Positions 52,316 to 60,347 of a stretch of DNA of 64,000 nucleotides are shown piece by piece. Positions within the stretch are counted from its first letter, which is position 1, and each line of letters starts with the position of its first letter. Origin of the DNA: Spirosoma aerolatum. Lineage in GTDB: Bacteria > Bacteroidota > Bacteroidia > Cytophagales > Spirosomataceae. The translations under genes and the position numbers were made by a program. The DNA lies in assembly GCF_002056795.1 (NCBI RefSeq), contig NZ_CP020104.1:3979001-4043000 (forward strand), in the 5' to 3' direction. A model generated the notes under the pieces. That model saw only the letters and a list, made by a program, of their open reading frames with translations, ran no database searches and was not told the DNA's origin.

Positions 52316-52990
52316 TTACTCTGCCTCTTTCCGAATCAACACCTGATACCCCTGATGCATCAAGGTTTTCCGATCGCCGAAGTGCTTGATTAATAAATCG
52401 ATAGCTCGATGGCAGCGGCTGTATTCAGGCTTATCAGGCTCCCACAGATAGTCGTCAAACAGCATCAGCCCTCCAACTTTGAGTAACTCCCAACTATACA
52501 TTCCATCAGCCAATACATTAATCGCATCGTGAGCTCCGTCGATGTAAATGATGTCGAAGCTCGCATGCGGTAGTTGCGTTAGGGCAATTTCTGAACGTTC
52601 CTGGAGGAGCGTCACCTGCGATGCTTTGCCCGTCAATTGAATATTGTGTATAAACCGGGGGCGGGGCGGATTAACTGGCCAGGGCATTGGATCAACACAA
52701 ACAAGCTGAGCACTAGGATGGGTCAATACATTTTCCAGAAACCATACGGCCGAGCGGCCTTCAAAACTACCAATTTCAAGTATCCGCAGATTAGGCTGAC
52801 CGCGATACGGTACAAACCAGGTTTCCCAGTTATTGTAGTTAGAACTAGTCCAATCGGATGTAAAGCTAAACTCACGTACGTGCTTGAGCTGTCGTTCAAA
52901 TTGTTTCTCACGAAGAGCACGCAAGTACTTAAGGATTGACTCACTTGCCCTATTGACTCGGTTCAGACAGATTACAAGCGTGCGATGCAT
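52316..52990 (-). CDS. Class I SAM-dependent methyltransferase (family 24-like)
   Basis: About 224 residues from the ATG at 52990; a GTG at 53038 is possible. The Rossmann core shows motif I (RILEIGSFEGRSAVWFLENV), the acidic motif (QLVCVDPMPWPVNPPRP), the block FDIIYIDGAHDAINVLADGM, and GGLMLFDDYLWEPDKPEYSR. This resembles methyltransferases and cephalosporin hydroxylase-like proteins that act on sugars. It lies inside the glycan cluster, so a glycan or small-molecule methylation role is inferred. Confidence 0.85.
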   Translation of the reverse strand: MHRTLVICLNRVNRASESILKYLRALREKQFERQLKHVREFSFTSDWTSSNYNNWETWFVPYRGQPNLRILEIGSFEGRSAVWFLENVLTHPSAQLVCVDPMPWPVNPPRPRFIHNIQLTGKASQVTLLQERSEIALTQLPHASFDIIYIDGAHDAINVLADGMYSWELLKVGGLMLFDDYLWEPDKPEYSRCHRAIDLLIKHFGDRKTLMHQGYQVLIRKEAE

Positions 52991-53088
52991 AAAAATTGGA
53001 GTAACTTCAATGAGTGACAACAAGACATAAAATTGCACTAAAGTTAGTGTGCATCGCCAAATTTGTTAATAAATCGCAGATACATGTA

Positions 53089-54210
53089 TCATTTTAGTTT
53101 ACGATCTTTCCAGATATAACCTCTTGATTGAGCCGCCAGCCCGAAAAACAAGACGTAGAAAGGATACAACAATTGCGTGAGCGGTATAGCCACCACTGTC
53201 TTTCGTTTTTGCAGGAAAACGAGAACTTGCCGTAGAAATACGAACTCAGGTATCATTTTTAATCCGACCGTAAGCACCGTAAAGCTACCATTCCAGTAAT
53301 TGCCCAGCCACCCTAGTACGGCAATAATCGGAGCCGCATTACTAAGAAAAACAAACACAGCTAAAGCTGAAGGCAAATAGCTTTGATACGCCTGCCATTT
53401 GCTCGCCCATCGCCTGCGCTGATTATAAAAGCCCCGGATTGTACGGTGTGGTTTAGTCTGTACAATCGCTTCAATGCTTTTTAAAAATTGTACGCTATCG
53501 GGAAAGCGGGCTGCTATTTTATGCATCAGAAATTCATCGTCGCCCGATGCCAGGTGATCAACTCCCGCAAAGCCCCCCACTTCCGTAAATGCGTTCTTTT
53601 CATAGCACAAATTCGCTCCGTTGCACATGGTTGGAAACCTAAGCGCCATTGTACAGGCTCCCGATCCGATCAGGCTCGCAAATTCAACAGTTTGCAAGGA
53701 CTCAGCCACAGAACGTTCAGACGTAAACGTTACAGGACCAGAAATGAGTCGGGCACCTGTTTTACCATAGAAGTCGGCTATGGCAGCCAGCCAGTTCTTA
53801 GTCACCCGACAATCCCCGTCTGTCGTCACGATTAGCTTACCTTCGGCGATGGCAATACTTTGTGAAATAGCTCGCTTTTTAGGTGATGCTGTGCGTTCAT
53901 CCTTTAGCAACAATAATCGTAAGGGGTAGGTAGCCGTTCTTATGTAGGCCTGAACAATGCCCGCTGTATTGTCGGTCGATGCGTCGTCAGCAATGATCAC
54001 TTCAAATTGTCGGTAAGATTGCTGATTTAAATCGGTTAATAACTGGAAAATGGAATCGGCTTCGTTACGCACAGGCACGATTACAGTTATCAACGGCCCA
54101 TCAGACCTATACATAGTTTCATCCCTGATCGGCATGCGTAGCCAGACGACCCAGAGTGTCAATGTAAAGAGGGCATACAAACCACTACAGATCAATAAGA
54201 AGGCAGTCAT
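53089..54210 (-). CDS. Family 2 glycosyltransferase with flanking TM helices
   Basis: A 373-residue membrane enzyme. An N-terminal TM helix (FLLICSGLYALFTLTLWVVW) precedes the GT-A domain: TVIVPVRNEADSIFQLLTDL, VIIADDASTDNTAGIVQAYI, LIVTTDGDCRVTKNWLAAI (DxD), the acceptor-site ASGDDEFLMHKIAARFPDS and QRRRWASKWQ. Two C-terminal TM helices follow. Together with the second glycosyltransferase, flippase-like protein and deacetylase on the same strand it suggests envelope-glycan synthesis. It ends 99 bp before the methyltransferase start. Confidence 0.9.
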   Translation of the reverse strand: MTAFLLICSGLYALFTLTLWVVWLRMPIRDETMYRSDGPLITVIVPVRNEADSIFQLLTDLNQQSYRQFEVIIADDASTDNTAGIVQAYIRTATYPLRLLLLKDERTASPKKRAISQSIAIAEGKLIVTTDGDCRVTKNWLAAIADFYGKTGARLISGPVTFTSERSVAESLQTVEFASLIGSGACTMALRFPTMCNGANLCYEKNAFTEVGGFAGVDHLASGDDEFLMHKIAARFPDSVQFLKSIEAIVQTKPHRTIRGFYNQRRRWASKWQAYQSYLPSALAVFVFLSNAAPIIAVLGWLGNYWNGSFTVLTVGLKMIPEFVFLRQVLVFLQKRKTVVAIPLTQLLYPFYVLFFGLAAQSRGYIWKDRKLK

Positions 54211-54252
54211 CTAGAAGTTTCTGGTTGGCGTTCAATTGGTATTCATTTCGTT

Positions 54253-55233
54253 TTACGGCCGACGTATTCTTAGTTTCCAGACCCAAATTAAACCAACGAG
54301 AACAGGTATCAGTATATTGGACAACCAGAGTAGTAGTGTGGCTGTAAGAAGTACGGCAGCCGGAAGCCTGAATGGGGCAAATACCCACAGGGAAGCCGCT
54401 TCCCGAACGCCAAGATCGCTCAGCAAATTGAACGCCGGAGTTAGGGTTTTTACCAGAAAGACAAGCCCAATGCCCGATGCTGAAACAGCAAAGGGCAATT
54501 GTATGCCTACTGCCTCCATAGCCAGGTAAAATTGTACCGAGAACAGACAATATCGCAAGGCAGCAGCCGTAAGCGCCCAGCTAATTTCCCGGTCGGAATA
54601 AAAGCCAGCCACATTCCAGTAACTCGCCCAACGGTCAATCCCTTGTCGACTCGACAGCCATCTTACCAGCCTCTGCCGTACTAAGCCCAGGAACACACCG
54701 CCAACGGTTAAACTTAGCAGCAGCAGTAAAAGCCACCGGGCAGCCGTCGTATTCCGGTCCACCACAACGTTCAAATGGTAGGCCCAGGCAATAGCACCGG
54801 CTACCAACGCCACGTAAAACTGCATACCACCCGATACGAGCGATGCGCCAATGGCCGCCCCGCGCCCACCCGAGCGTAACGATAATACCCGCCCGGCGGT
54901 ATCACCCAGTTGAGCAGGTAGCGCAAAGCTCAACGCTACCCCAGCCAGTACGCCCTGAAAAGCAGCCCAATACGATGCACGTTCAACACGTTGCAGCAAG
55001 ATATACCATTTTAATGCTTCCAGTCCCCAGTTTACGGGCATCAGCAACACAAGGCCAGCCAGCCACCACGCGGGATGACGAACCGTTTTAAATTGCGTCT
55101 GAACGGTGCGCCAATCAAAGGGCTGCTGCCTCAATACATAGCCGATATAAGCAACCAGCCCTCCTAAGACGATTAGTTTAGCAAAAAAGACGATTTTTTT
55201 ATCGGGTTTCAGCGACAAAACAGATGAGAACAC
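54253..55233 (-). CDS. Flippase-like (LPG synthase TM-domain) membrane protein
   Basis: A 326-residue polytopic protein with about seven to eight TM helices (for example KIVFFAKLIVLGGLVAYIGY, WWLAGLVLLMPVNWGLEALK, LVFLVKTLTPAFNLLSDLGV). It matches the lysylphosphatidylglycerol synthase TM-region/UPF0104 fold, which lacks the catalytic domain of MprF and is often linked with glycan lipid transport. The starting codon is GTG at 55233, with no ATG near it in frame. It is divergent from ruvC and is the first gene of the cluster. Confidence 0.85.
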   Translation of the reverse strand: MFSSVLSLKPDKKIVFFAKLIVLGGLVAYIGYVLRQQPFDWRTVQTQFKTVRHPAWWLAGLVLLMPVNWGLEALKWYILLQRVERASYWAAFQGVLAGVALSFALPAQLGDTAGRVLSLRSGGRGAAIGASLVSGGMQFYVALVAGAIAWAYHLNVVVDRNTTAARWLLLLLLSLTVGGVFLGLVRQRLVRWLSSRQGIDRWASYWNVAGFYSDREISWALTAAALRYCLFSVQFYLAMEAVGIQLPFAVSASGIGLVFLVKTLTPAFNLLSDLGVREAASLWVFAPFRLPAAVLLTATLLLWLSNILIPVLVGLIWVWKLRIRRP

Positions 55234-55263
55234 GTTACTTTGTAAGAGAGCCTACACCCAATC

Positions 55264-55881
55264 ATGATTACTACTGCCAATTCTGCTATCCCATCGAAAC
55301 AAGTTACCCCAGCCTCTTCTCCTTCTGAGAAAATTATACTGGGTGTAGACCCTGGTACCCAAGTAGCTGGGTATGGCATTATTTCGGTAGCCGGAGACAA
55401 CATGACCATGATTCAATATGGCGTGGTTCAACTGAGCAAATATAGCACCTACCAGCTGAAGCTCCAGAAGCTCTACGAAACCATTCTACGACTGATCGAC
55501 GAACATCATCCCGATGAGATGTCCATCGAAGATCCGTTTTTTGGCAAGAACGTTCAGGCCATGCTTAAACTGGGTCGGGCGCAGGGTGTCGTGATGGCTG
55601 CGGCTCTCTCCCGCAATATCCCGATTGTCGAATATGCTCCCCGGCGAATTAAGCAATCGATAACGGGCAATGGAAATGCCACGAAAGATCAGGTTGCTCA
55701 TATGGTTGGACACCTGTTGAACCAGAAACTAGACCCCCAGTTTTTCGACGCCACCGACGCACTTGCGATAGCAGTTTGTCATCACTTCCATGCCAATGCT
55801 CTGCCCGTTGTGTCGAATAAGAAAACGAAAAAGGGGGCCTGGGGCGCTTTTGTGAGCGAAAACTCGAATCGCATCCTGTAG
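55264..55881 (+). CDS. ruvC: Crossover junction endodeoxyribonuclease RuvC
   Basis: Resolves Holliday junctions as a dimer in the RuvABC complex. The 205 residues have the acidic active site: Asp in ILGVDPGTQVAGYGII, Glu in DEMSIEDPFFGKNVQAMLKL, and the Asp pair in FDATDALAIAVCHHF. The first 20 residues (TTANSAIPSKQVTPASSPSE) are an uncharacteristic extension; a second start is not obvious. The start codon is only 30 bp from the divergent flippase-like gene. Confidence 0.96.
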   Translation: MITTANSAIPSKQVTPASSPSEKIILGVDPGTQVAGYGIISVAGDNMTMIQYGVVQLSKYSTYQLKLQKLYETILRLIDEHHPDEMSIEDPFFGKNVQAMLKLGRAQGVVMAAALSRNIPIVEYAPRRIKQSITGNGNATKDQVAHMVGHLLNQKLDPQFFDATDALAIAVCHHFHANALPVVSNKKTKKGAWGAFVSENSNRIL

Positions 55882-55892
55882 CCGATCACCGT

Positions 55893-55911
55893 ATTTACCT
55901 ACACATTTAGC
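55893..55911 (+). promoter_or_regulatory. Candidate LytTR operator before the kinase gene
   Basis: Direct repeat ATTTACC (55893-55899) and ATTTAGC (55905-55911) with a 12-bp period and spacer TACAC. LytTR regulators bind pairs of about 9-bp direct repeats with 12-13 bp periodicity. An almost identical site precedes the next transcription unit at 57846. It lies 64 bp upstream of the kinase ATG, consistent with autoregulation. Confidence 0.5.
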
Positions 55912-55974
55912 CCATTCGTCCCAAAGTCTGCTTCGCATTCCTGTAGTTTATCGATACGGTTGTAATTTCCGTGC

Positions 55975-57084
55975 ATGAATAAGCGGATTTTGACCAGTAT
56001 TCTTCATATCCTTGGCGGCCTCATCTTTCTGGCACTCCCCTATCTGTTTGCCGAAGATGGGTTTGCCAGGCTGGCCGATCTGCCCTACGATTCGCACGAA
56101 CGGCGTAACATCCTTTCTTACCTGCTGACTATAGCTTTTTTTTATACGAATTATTATGTACTTATTCCCCGGTTTTTCTTCCGTAAACAGTATGGGCAGT
56201 ATGTTCTGACGGCGCTAGTCTGTTTCTTACTCATTGAAAGTGTACTGGTGATTGTAAACCGACAGGGAGTTAGCCCTCCCCCTGCTGGTCAATATAATCC
56301 CTATAACCACTATCCACCCCCTCACCCGATGGGAGATCAACCACCTATACCCCCATTTCCCGCGCCTAAATCTCATTTCTCGACTCAAACACCCAGACGC
56401 CCAGGCCCTTCGGAATTGACTCAAACGTTTTTCTTATCCCTGGCGGGGTTTCTGATGGCGATTGTGATTCGGGTGAATATACGCTGGCAACAAACCGAAC
56501 GCGAAAAAATTCAGACGGAACTCTGCTACCTGAAAGCCCAGATTAATCCGCATTTTTTGTTCAACACGCTCAACAGCATTTATTCGCTGGCCATTGTTGA
56601 GTCCCCCCAAACAGCGGATGCCATCGTAAAACTATCCTCGTTCCTGCGCTATATAATTCAGGAATCGCAGAAAGATCAGGTTTTGTTGCAAAATGAACTA
56701 GCCTATATTGATCAATATATCGCTCTGCAAAAATTACGACTGGGCGATACAGTTTATATCGACTTTAGCGTGGAAGGGAGAGCCAATGGCAAACAAATCG
56801 TTCCCCTTCTACTGATCTCGTTCATCGAAAATGCCTTCAAATATGGCGTTAGCCCTGAAGAATATTCGACCATCACCGTTGCGATTACCATTCATGATTC
56901 TGAACTGACCTGCCACGTTTACAATAAAAAAGTCAGGGTTTTCCAGCCCACAGCCGTTGCCAGCGGCATTGGCCTGTCAAATACAAAGTCCCGTTTGCAG
57001 CTGCTCTATCCCAACCGTCACCAGCTCGTTATCCACGACACATCCACTACCTTTACCGTCGATTTATCTCTGACACTAGCATGA
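55975..57084 (+). CDS. LytS-type sensor histidine kinase
   Basis: A 369-residue membrane kinase with four TM helices (ILTSILHILGGLIFLALPYL, ILSYLLTIAFFYTNYYVLIP, YVLTALVCFLLIESVLVIV, LTQTFFLSLAGFLMAIVIRV). The third and fourth are separated by a Pro-rich loop (YNHYPPPHPMGDQPPIPPFP). The His_kinase domain has the phospho-acceptor LKAQINPHFLFNTLNSIY, and the ATPase domain has N-box LISFIENAFKYGVSPEE and GIGLSNTKSRLQLLYPN. The C-terminus overlaps the regulator start by 4 bp (ATGA), so the two are one coupled unit. Confidence 0.93.
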   Translation: MNKRILTSILHILGGLIFLALPYLFAEDGFARLADLPYDSHERRNILSYLLTIAFFYTNYYVLIPRFFFRKQYGQYVLTALVCFLLIESVLVIVNRQGVSPPPAGQYNPYNHYPPPHPMGDQPPIPPFPAPKSHFSTQTPRRPGPSELTQTFFLSLAGFLMAIVIRVNIRWQQTEREKIQTELCYLKAQINPHFLFNTLNSIYSLAIVESPQTADAIVKLSSFLRYIIQESQKDQVLLQNELAYIDQYIALQKLRLGDTVYIDFSVEGRANGKQIVPLLLISFIENAFKYGVSPEEYSTITVAITIHDSELTCHVYNKKVRVFQPTAVASGIGLSNTKSRLQLLYPNRHQLVIHDTSTTFTVDLSLTLA

Positions 57085-57806
57085 TCCGCGCCATTGCTTT
57101 AGACGACGAGCCACCTGCTCTACGGATACTCAGTCACTTTTGCCAGCAGGTCAGTTTCATTGATTTATCAAACACATTTACGCGAACCGATGAAGCCCTG
57201 CGCCACTTGAACCAGTTTCAAACCGATCTGCTGTTTCTGGACATCAACATGCCATCGATATCCGGTATTGACTTCTACAGGGAGATTAGCCCAACGTCTG
57301 CTTCGTCGCAGCCACCGATGGTCATTTTTACAACGGCCTATGCCGAGCATGCCGTTGACGGGTTTACGCTTAATGCCGTGGATTATTTACTTAAACCGTT
57401 CACGTTTGAGCGCTTTCTACAGGCAGCCAATAAAGCAGCGGACTTTTATCGCTGGCAGCAACGGGACGATTCGTCATCAAATTCCTATTTGTACGTTCGG
57501 GCCGATTATACACTTCACAAACTAGCCTTAGCCGATATTCTGCTTATCGAAGGACTGGACGATTACCTGAAAATTCATCTTGACCCCAACAGTCCGAATG
57601 GCCCCCACCCCATCGTTACCCGAATGACGATGAAAGCTATGCAGGAACGTCTGGCCAATTCCAACTTCGTGCGTGTGCATCGGTCATATATTGTGCCCCT
57701 AAATCGTATCGAAGCAGTTCGCCATAAAACCCTCTTCATTGCCGATCGGGAAGTTCCGATTGGAGCCAGTTACGAATCTGATTTTATACATCGATTCGGG
57801 AAGTAA
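57081..57806 (+). CDS. LytTR response regulator
   Basis: A 241-residue regulator. Receiver: IRAIALDDEPPALRILSHF (acidic pair), phospho-Asp in LLFLDINMPSISGIDFYREI, Thr in MVIFTTAYAEHAVDGFT, Lys in VDYLLKPFTFERFLQAANK. LytTR domain: YLYVRADYTLHKLALADILL, VTRMTMKAMQERL, FVRVHRSYIVPLNRIEAVRH and REVPIGASYESDFI. The gene is translationally coupled to the LytS kinase. Matching operator-like repeats before the kinase and after this gene suggest it controls its own operon and the next one. Confidence 0.95.
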   Translation: MIRAIALDDEPPALRILSHFCQQVSFIDLSNTFTRTDEALRHLNQFQTDLLFLDINMPSISGIDFYREISPTSASSQPPMVIFTTAYAEHAVDGFTLNAVDYLLKPFTFERFLQAANKAADFYRWQQRDDSSSNSYLYVRADYTLHKLALADILLIEGLDDYLKIHLDPNSPNGPHPIVTRMTMKAMQERLANSNFVRVHRSYIVPLNRIEAVRHKTLFIADREVPIGASYESDFIHRFGK

Positions 57807-57845
57807 GGCCGGTTCGATGGTCCATTCACCGACACATTTTGTCTG

Positions 57846-57864
57846 TTTACCTACAAGTTGACCC
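57846..57864 (+). promoter_or_regulatory. Candidate LytTR operator after the regulator gene
   Basis: Direct repeat GTTTACC (57846-57852) and GTTGACC (57858-57864) with a 12-bp period and spacer TACAA. It shares the 10-bp core TTTACCTACA exactly with the site before the kinase. It lies 84 bp upstream of a small secreted ORF and 323 bp upstream of the dioxygenase start. Confidence 0.5.
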
Positions 57865-57947
57865 CTCGTGCAACGAAATAAGGCATTTGGGCGATAATAG
57901 ATTTAGAAAGCAAAAAACATCTAATCTATTTCCCAAAAAGCAAAATT

Positions 57948-58118
57948 ATGTTTGGCTCAAGCACGTCTATGATCCTTCTTACCCTGAGCACTACACTTAT
58001 CTTTTTTGGGCAAAAAACCCCTCCTGTGCTAGCTCATGGCTTAGGTCAAGGCACGTGGGAATTAAAAAAGGCTACCCGCAACGTTTTCAGCCCTACCTAT
58101 CAGACATCTTTAGATTAA
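57948..58118 (+). CDS. Possible 56-residue secreted peptide
   Basis: Open frame from ATG to TAA with a clear signal-like start (MFGSSTSMILLTLSTTLIFF) and a polar remainder (AHGLGQGTWELKKATRNVFS, then PTYQTSLD). The hydrophobic stretch is a plausible signal peptide. The location just downstream of a candidate LytTR site and 69 bp before the dioxygenase gene makes it a possible member of that unit. It could instead be the decayed start of a larger secreted protein. No family recognised. Confidence 0.4.
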   Translation: MFGSSTSMILLTLSTTLIFFGQKTPPVLAHGLGQGTWELKKATRNVFSPTYQTSLD

Positions 58119-58186
58119 TGTGTTGCCGACCTCAATCGTTTGCTATTAACTCTTCTTATTTCTTACCCAGACTAGTAATTTACCCA

Positions 58187-58933
58187 ATGGAACGTAAAGA
58201 ATTTTTGAAACGAGGTTTCGGAAGCCTGTTAGGCATAGCCACTGTTGTACCGCTGGTTGGTGGATGTTCTAAAACGGAAATTGACCCAACAACCACTACC
58301 GGAACGACGACCTCAACCGGATCGACGAATGGTAGTTCGAGCAGCAACTGTTCAGTAACACCATCCGAAACCGAAGGCCCATTTCCCACCAAAAGCCCGG
58401 CCAATTTTGTCCGCAAGGATATTCGTGATGACCGCACCGGTGTGGCCTTCACGGTCAATATTACCATCAAAAATGCCAGCAGTAGTTGTGTAGCTTTAGC
58501 CGGGGCTTTGGTCGATATCTGGCATTGCGATAAAGATGGCTATTACTCAGAATATGGTGGTACGGGCATGCAAAGCGTGAATTTTACGACGGTCGATTTC
58601 TTACGGGGTCGCCAGACAACCGATGCCAATGGGCTGGTTTCGTTCACCTCAATTTTTCCAGGCTGGTATTCAGGTCGTGCACCGCATATTCATGTCCACA
58701 TTTACAACTCGTCGGGTAAGTCGTTGCTGGTGACTCAGATTGCTTTCCCATACGATATCACAAACACCGTTTATACAACGGCTCAGTCGTATGGCTATAC
58801 GAAGGGGGGTCAGGATACCAAGAACGAAAACGACAATGTATTTAGCGATGGTTTCACCACTGAACTAGCTACTGTATCTGGTAGTATTTCGGGGGGATAC
58901 ACATTAACCCATACCATCGTAGTAAACGCGTAA
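58187..58933 (+). CDS. Exported intradiol ring-cleavage dioxygenase-like lipoprotein
   Basis: From the ATG at 58187 the protein has 248 residues. The N-terminus combines a Tat-like pattern (MERKEFLKRGFGSL, with RK rather than RR) and a lipobox (VPLVGGCSKTE, Cys about 27), then a Thr/Ser-rich linker. The intradiol fold (about 65-245) has TPSETEGPFPTKSP, VDIWHCDKDGYYSEYGG and the ligand cluster FPGWYSGRAPHIHVHIY, which supplies one Tyr and two His of the non-haem Fe(III) site; the second Tyr is in DGYYSEY. All four ligands thus seem present. The substrate is probably a catechol-like compound or is unknown; exported homologues are common. Confidence 0.87.
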   Translation: MERKEFLKRGFGSLLGIATVVPLVGGCSKTEIDPTTTTGTTTSTGSTNGSSSSNCSVTPSETEGPFPTKSPANFVRKDIRDDRTGVAFTVNITIKNASSSCVALAGALVDIWHCDKDGYYSEYGGTGMQSVNFTTVDFLRGRQTTDANGLVSFTSIFPGWYSGRAPHIHVHIYNSSGKSLLVTQIAFPYDITNTVYTTAQSYGYTKGGQDTKNENDNVFSDGFTTELATVSGSISGGYTLTHTIVVNA

Positions 58934-58944
58934 TACTGTTTTCA

Positions 58945-59024
58945 GTTTACGGAACAGGATTTATGGTTGACTGGAGATAGCGAATAAGCTCATGGTAGTC
59001 AACTGTAAATCCTATTCCATAAAC
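58945..59024. terminator. Long-stem hairpin after the dioxygenase gene
   Basis: Arms 58945-58972 and 58997-59024 (28 nt) pair at 24 positions; the four mismatches are all transitions, so some become G-U pairs in RNA. The hairpin begins 11 bp after the stop and ends 15 bp before the next start. Confidence 0.65.
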
Positions 59025-59039
59025 GTCATTTAAAAAACT

Positions 59040-59573
59040 ATGGCTAAGGGGATCATCCGATTATGTTATCGAAAAATCATTGACGCATCATCGCAAAAGC
59101 TTTGGGACAAATATGTGTTTGACGATACGTACCAGGAGTTTTTCATGCAGGCTCAATACTATAATCAACAAGGTAAATACAGTACATTTCAGGAGTTGCT
59201 GGATAATGTTCCGAATGCCGAACGATTGCATCACCTGACGAGCTCAGCGGCCATTGGCTACATTCGCCAATTGAATCAAGTCATTCCTGATATTGCCAAT
59301 CAGATCGGAAAGTTATGCCTGCCTTTTTCACAGTTCAACGTTGAAATCGTTCAGTCGCATGTCCAGAAGAAGCCAGAACATCGGATAGCGATCTCATTCT
59401 ACAGCGATGAGTTGACGTGGATCGACACCATTGATACGATGCTCTTACTGGCTTACGGGCAACAGCAGGAAGCATTGCGTGATGGCAAATTCATTGACAC
59501 CGATTTGATTAGTCTGCAACCGTATTTGAGTATATCGTCGTATCAGCCAATAGCCTCCCATCCTTTTTTTTGA
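59040..59573 (+). CDS. Protein of unknown function upstream of the pirin-like gene
   Basis: A 177-residue soluble, mixed alpha/beta protein (MAKGIIRLCYRKIIDASSQK at the start, then LWDKYVFDDTYQEFFMQAQY). No recognised family. A stretch near the end (RIAISFYSDELTWIDTIDTM) looks like an ordered beta/alpha segment. It is 24 bp upstream of the pirin-like gene on the same strand and is very probably co-transcribed with it. Confidence 0.55.
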   Translation: MAKGIIRLCYRKIIDASSQKLWDKYVFDDTYQEFFMQAQYYNQQGKYSTFQELLDNVPNAERLHHLTSSAAIGYIRQLNQVIPDIANQIGKLCLPFSQFNVEIVQSHVQKKPEHRIAISFYSDELTWIDTIDTMLLLAYGQQQEALRDGKFIDTDLISLQPYLSISSYQPIASHPFF

Positions 59574-59597
59574 TTCCGGCATCAGCCATTCTTTGTT

Positions 59598-60347
59598 ATG
59601 GATACACAAACGCAAGCCCAAATCTTTTTATCGGATCAGCGCGGTTGCTCCCAACTGGATTTCTTCAGGAGTTATCATAGCTTCAACTTTGGTAGCTACA
59701 GCGCTGAAAGTCGAGAACCATTTGGCACCATACAGGTCCTGAACGATGATGCATTGATGGCCGGGCACAGCGTCTGTATGCAGCTTGAACGTAACACAGA
59801 CGTAGTAATCCTCCCATTGGTTGGTGGTCTCGAATACAAAAGTGATGCAGGTAATGGGTTTCTGGATGCTGGTCAGGTGCTGATTCTTTCGCTGGCTGCG
59901 AGTATGAAATACGAAATCTGCAATCCATACGAAACCGAAACGATCAACTATCTGGCGATCTGGCTCATCAATCCCTCGGGCAGATCAAGATCGGGATCGC
60001 AAATCTATTCATTTGATTTTCAGACAAAGAATAGCCTACTTCCCCTCTTCGACGTTGCCGCCAGTAACTCGTTCAACGATTCTTCTTTCCGGGCTTTTAT
60101 TGGTCGGTATGGCGGCCGACAAGAAGGCATCTACCCGCTTTATTCAGATCAGCATGACGTTCGGGCAACGGGCGTGTATGTGTTTGTATTAAATGGAGCC
60201 TTCGAAGTACAAAACCGACTCCTGCATGAACGCGATGGCCTTGCCCTATTGGATATTCGCCATGGCGAAGTAGCGTTTGAAGCCTTATCAAACGACGCTA
60301 TGCTTCTCTTACTGGAAGTACCACTGACTGAATCAAGCTACAACTGA
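59598..60347 (+). CDS. Pirin-like bicupin lacking the metal-binding histidines
   Basis: A 249-residue protein with the pirin-family fingerprint FFRSYHSFNFGSYSAESREP and FGTIQVLNDDALMAGHS. In classic pirins (YhhW, human PIR) a His-x-His-x(n)-Glu/His set binds iron just after the LNDD block. Here that region is CMQLERNTDVVILPLVGGLE, with no His, so the metal site is missing. The second cupin has the usual strand pattern (TGVYVFVLNGAFEVQNRLLH). It may be a structural or regulatory relative rather than a quercetinase-like enzyme. It overlaps the convergent MORN-like gene by 10 bp. Confidence 0.75.
   Translation: MDTQTQAQIFLSDQRGCSQLDFFRSYHSFNFGSYSAESREPFGTIQVLNDDALMAGHSVCMQLERNTDVVILPLVGGLEYKSDAGNGFLDAGQVLILSLAASMKYEICNPYETETINYLAIWLINPSGRSRSGSQIYSFDFQTKNSLLPLFDVAASNSFNDSSFRAFIGRYGGRQEGIYPLYSDQHDVRATGVYVFVLNGAFEVQNRLLHERDGLALLDIRHGEVAFEALSNDAMLLLLEVPLTESSYN

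Noticed and set aside
57839..58186. N-terminal extension of the dioxygenase frame from 57839
   Set aside because: The extended part has no signal and does not resemble the family. The Met at 58187 is followed at once by a Tat-like signal and lipobox, and the extension covers the candidate LytTR operator.
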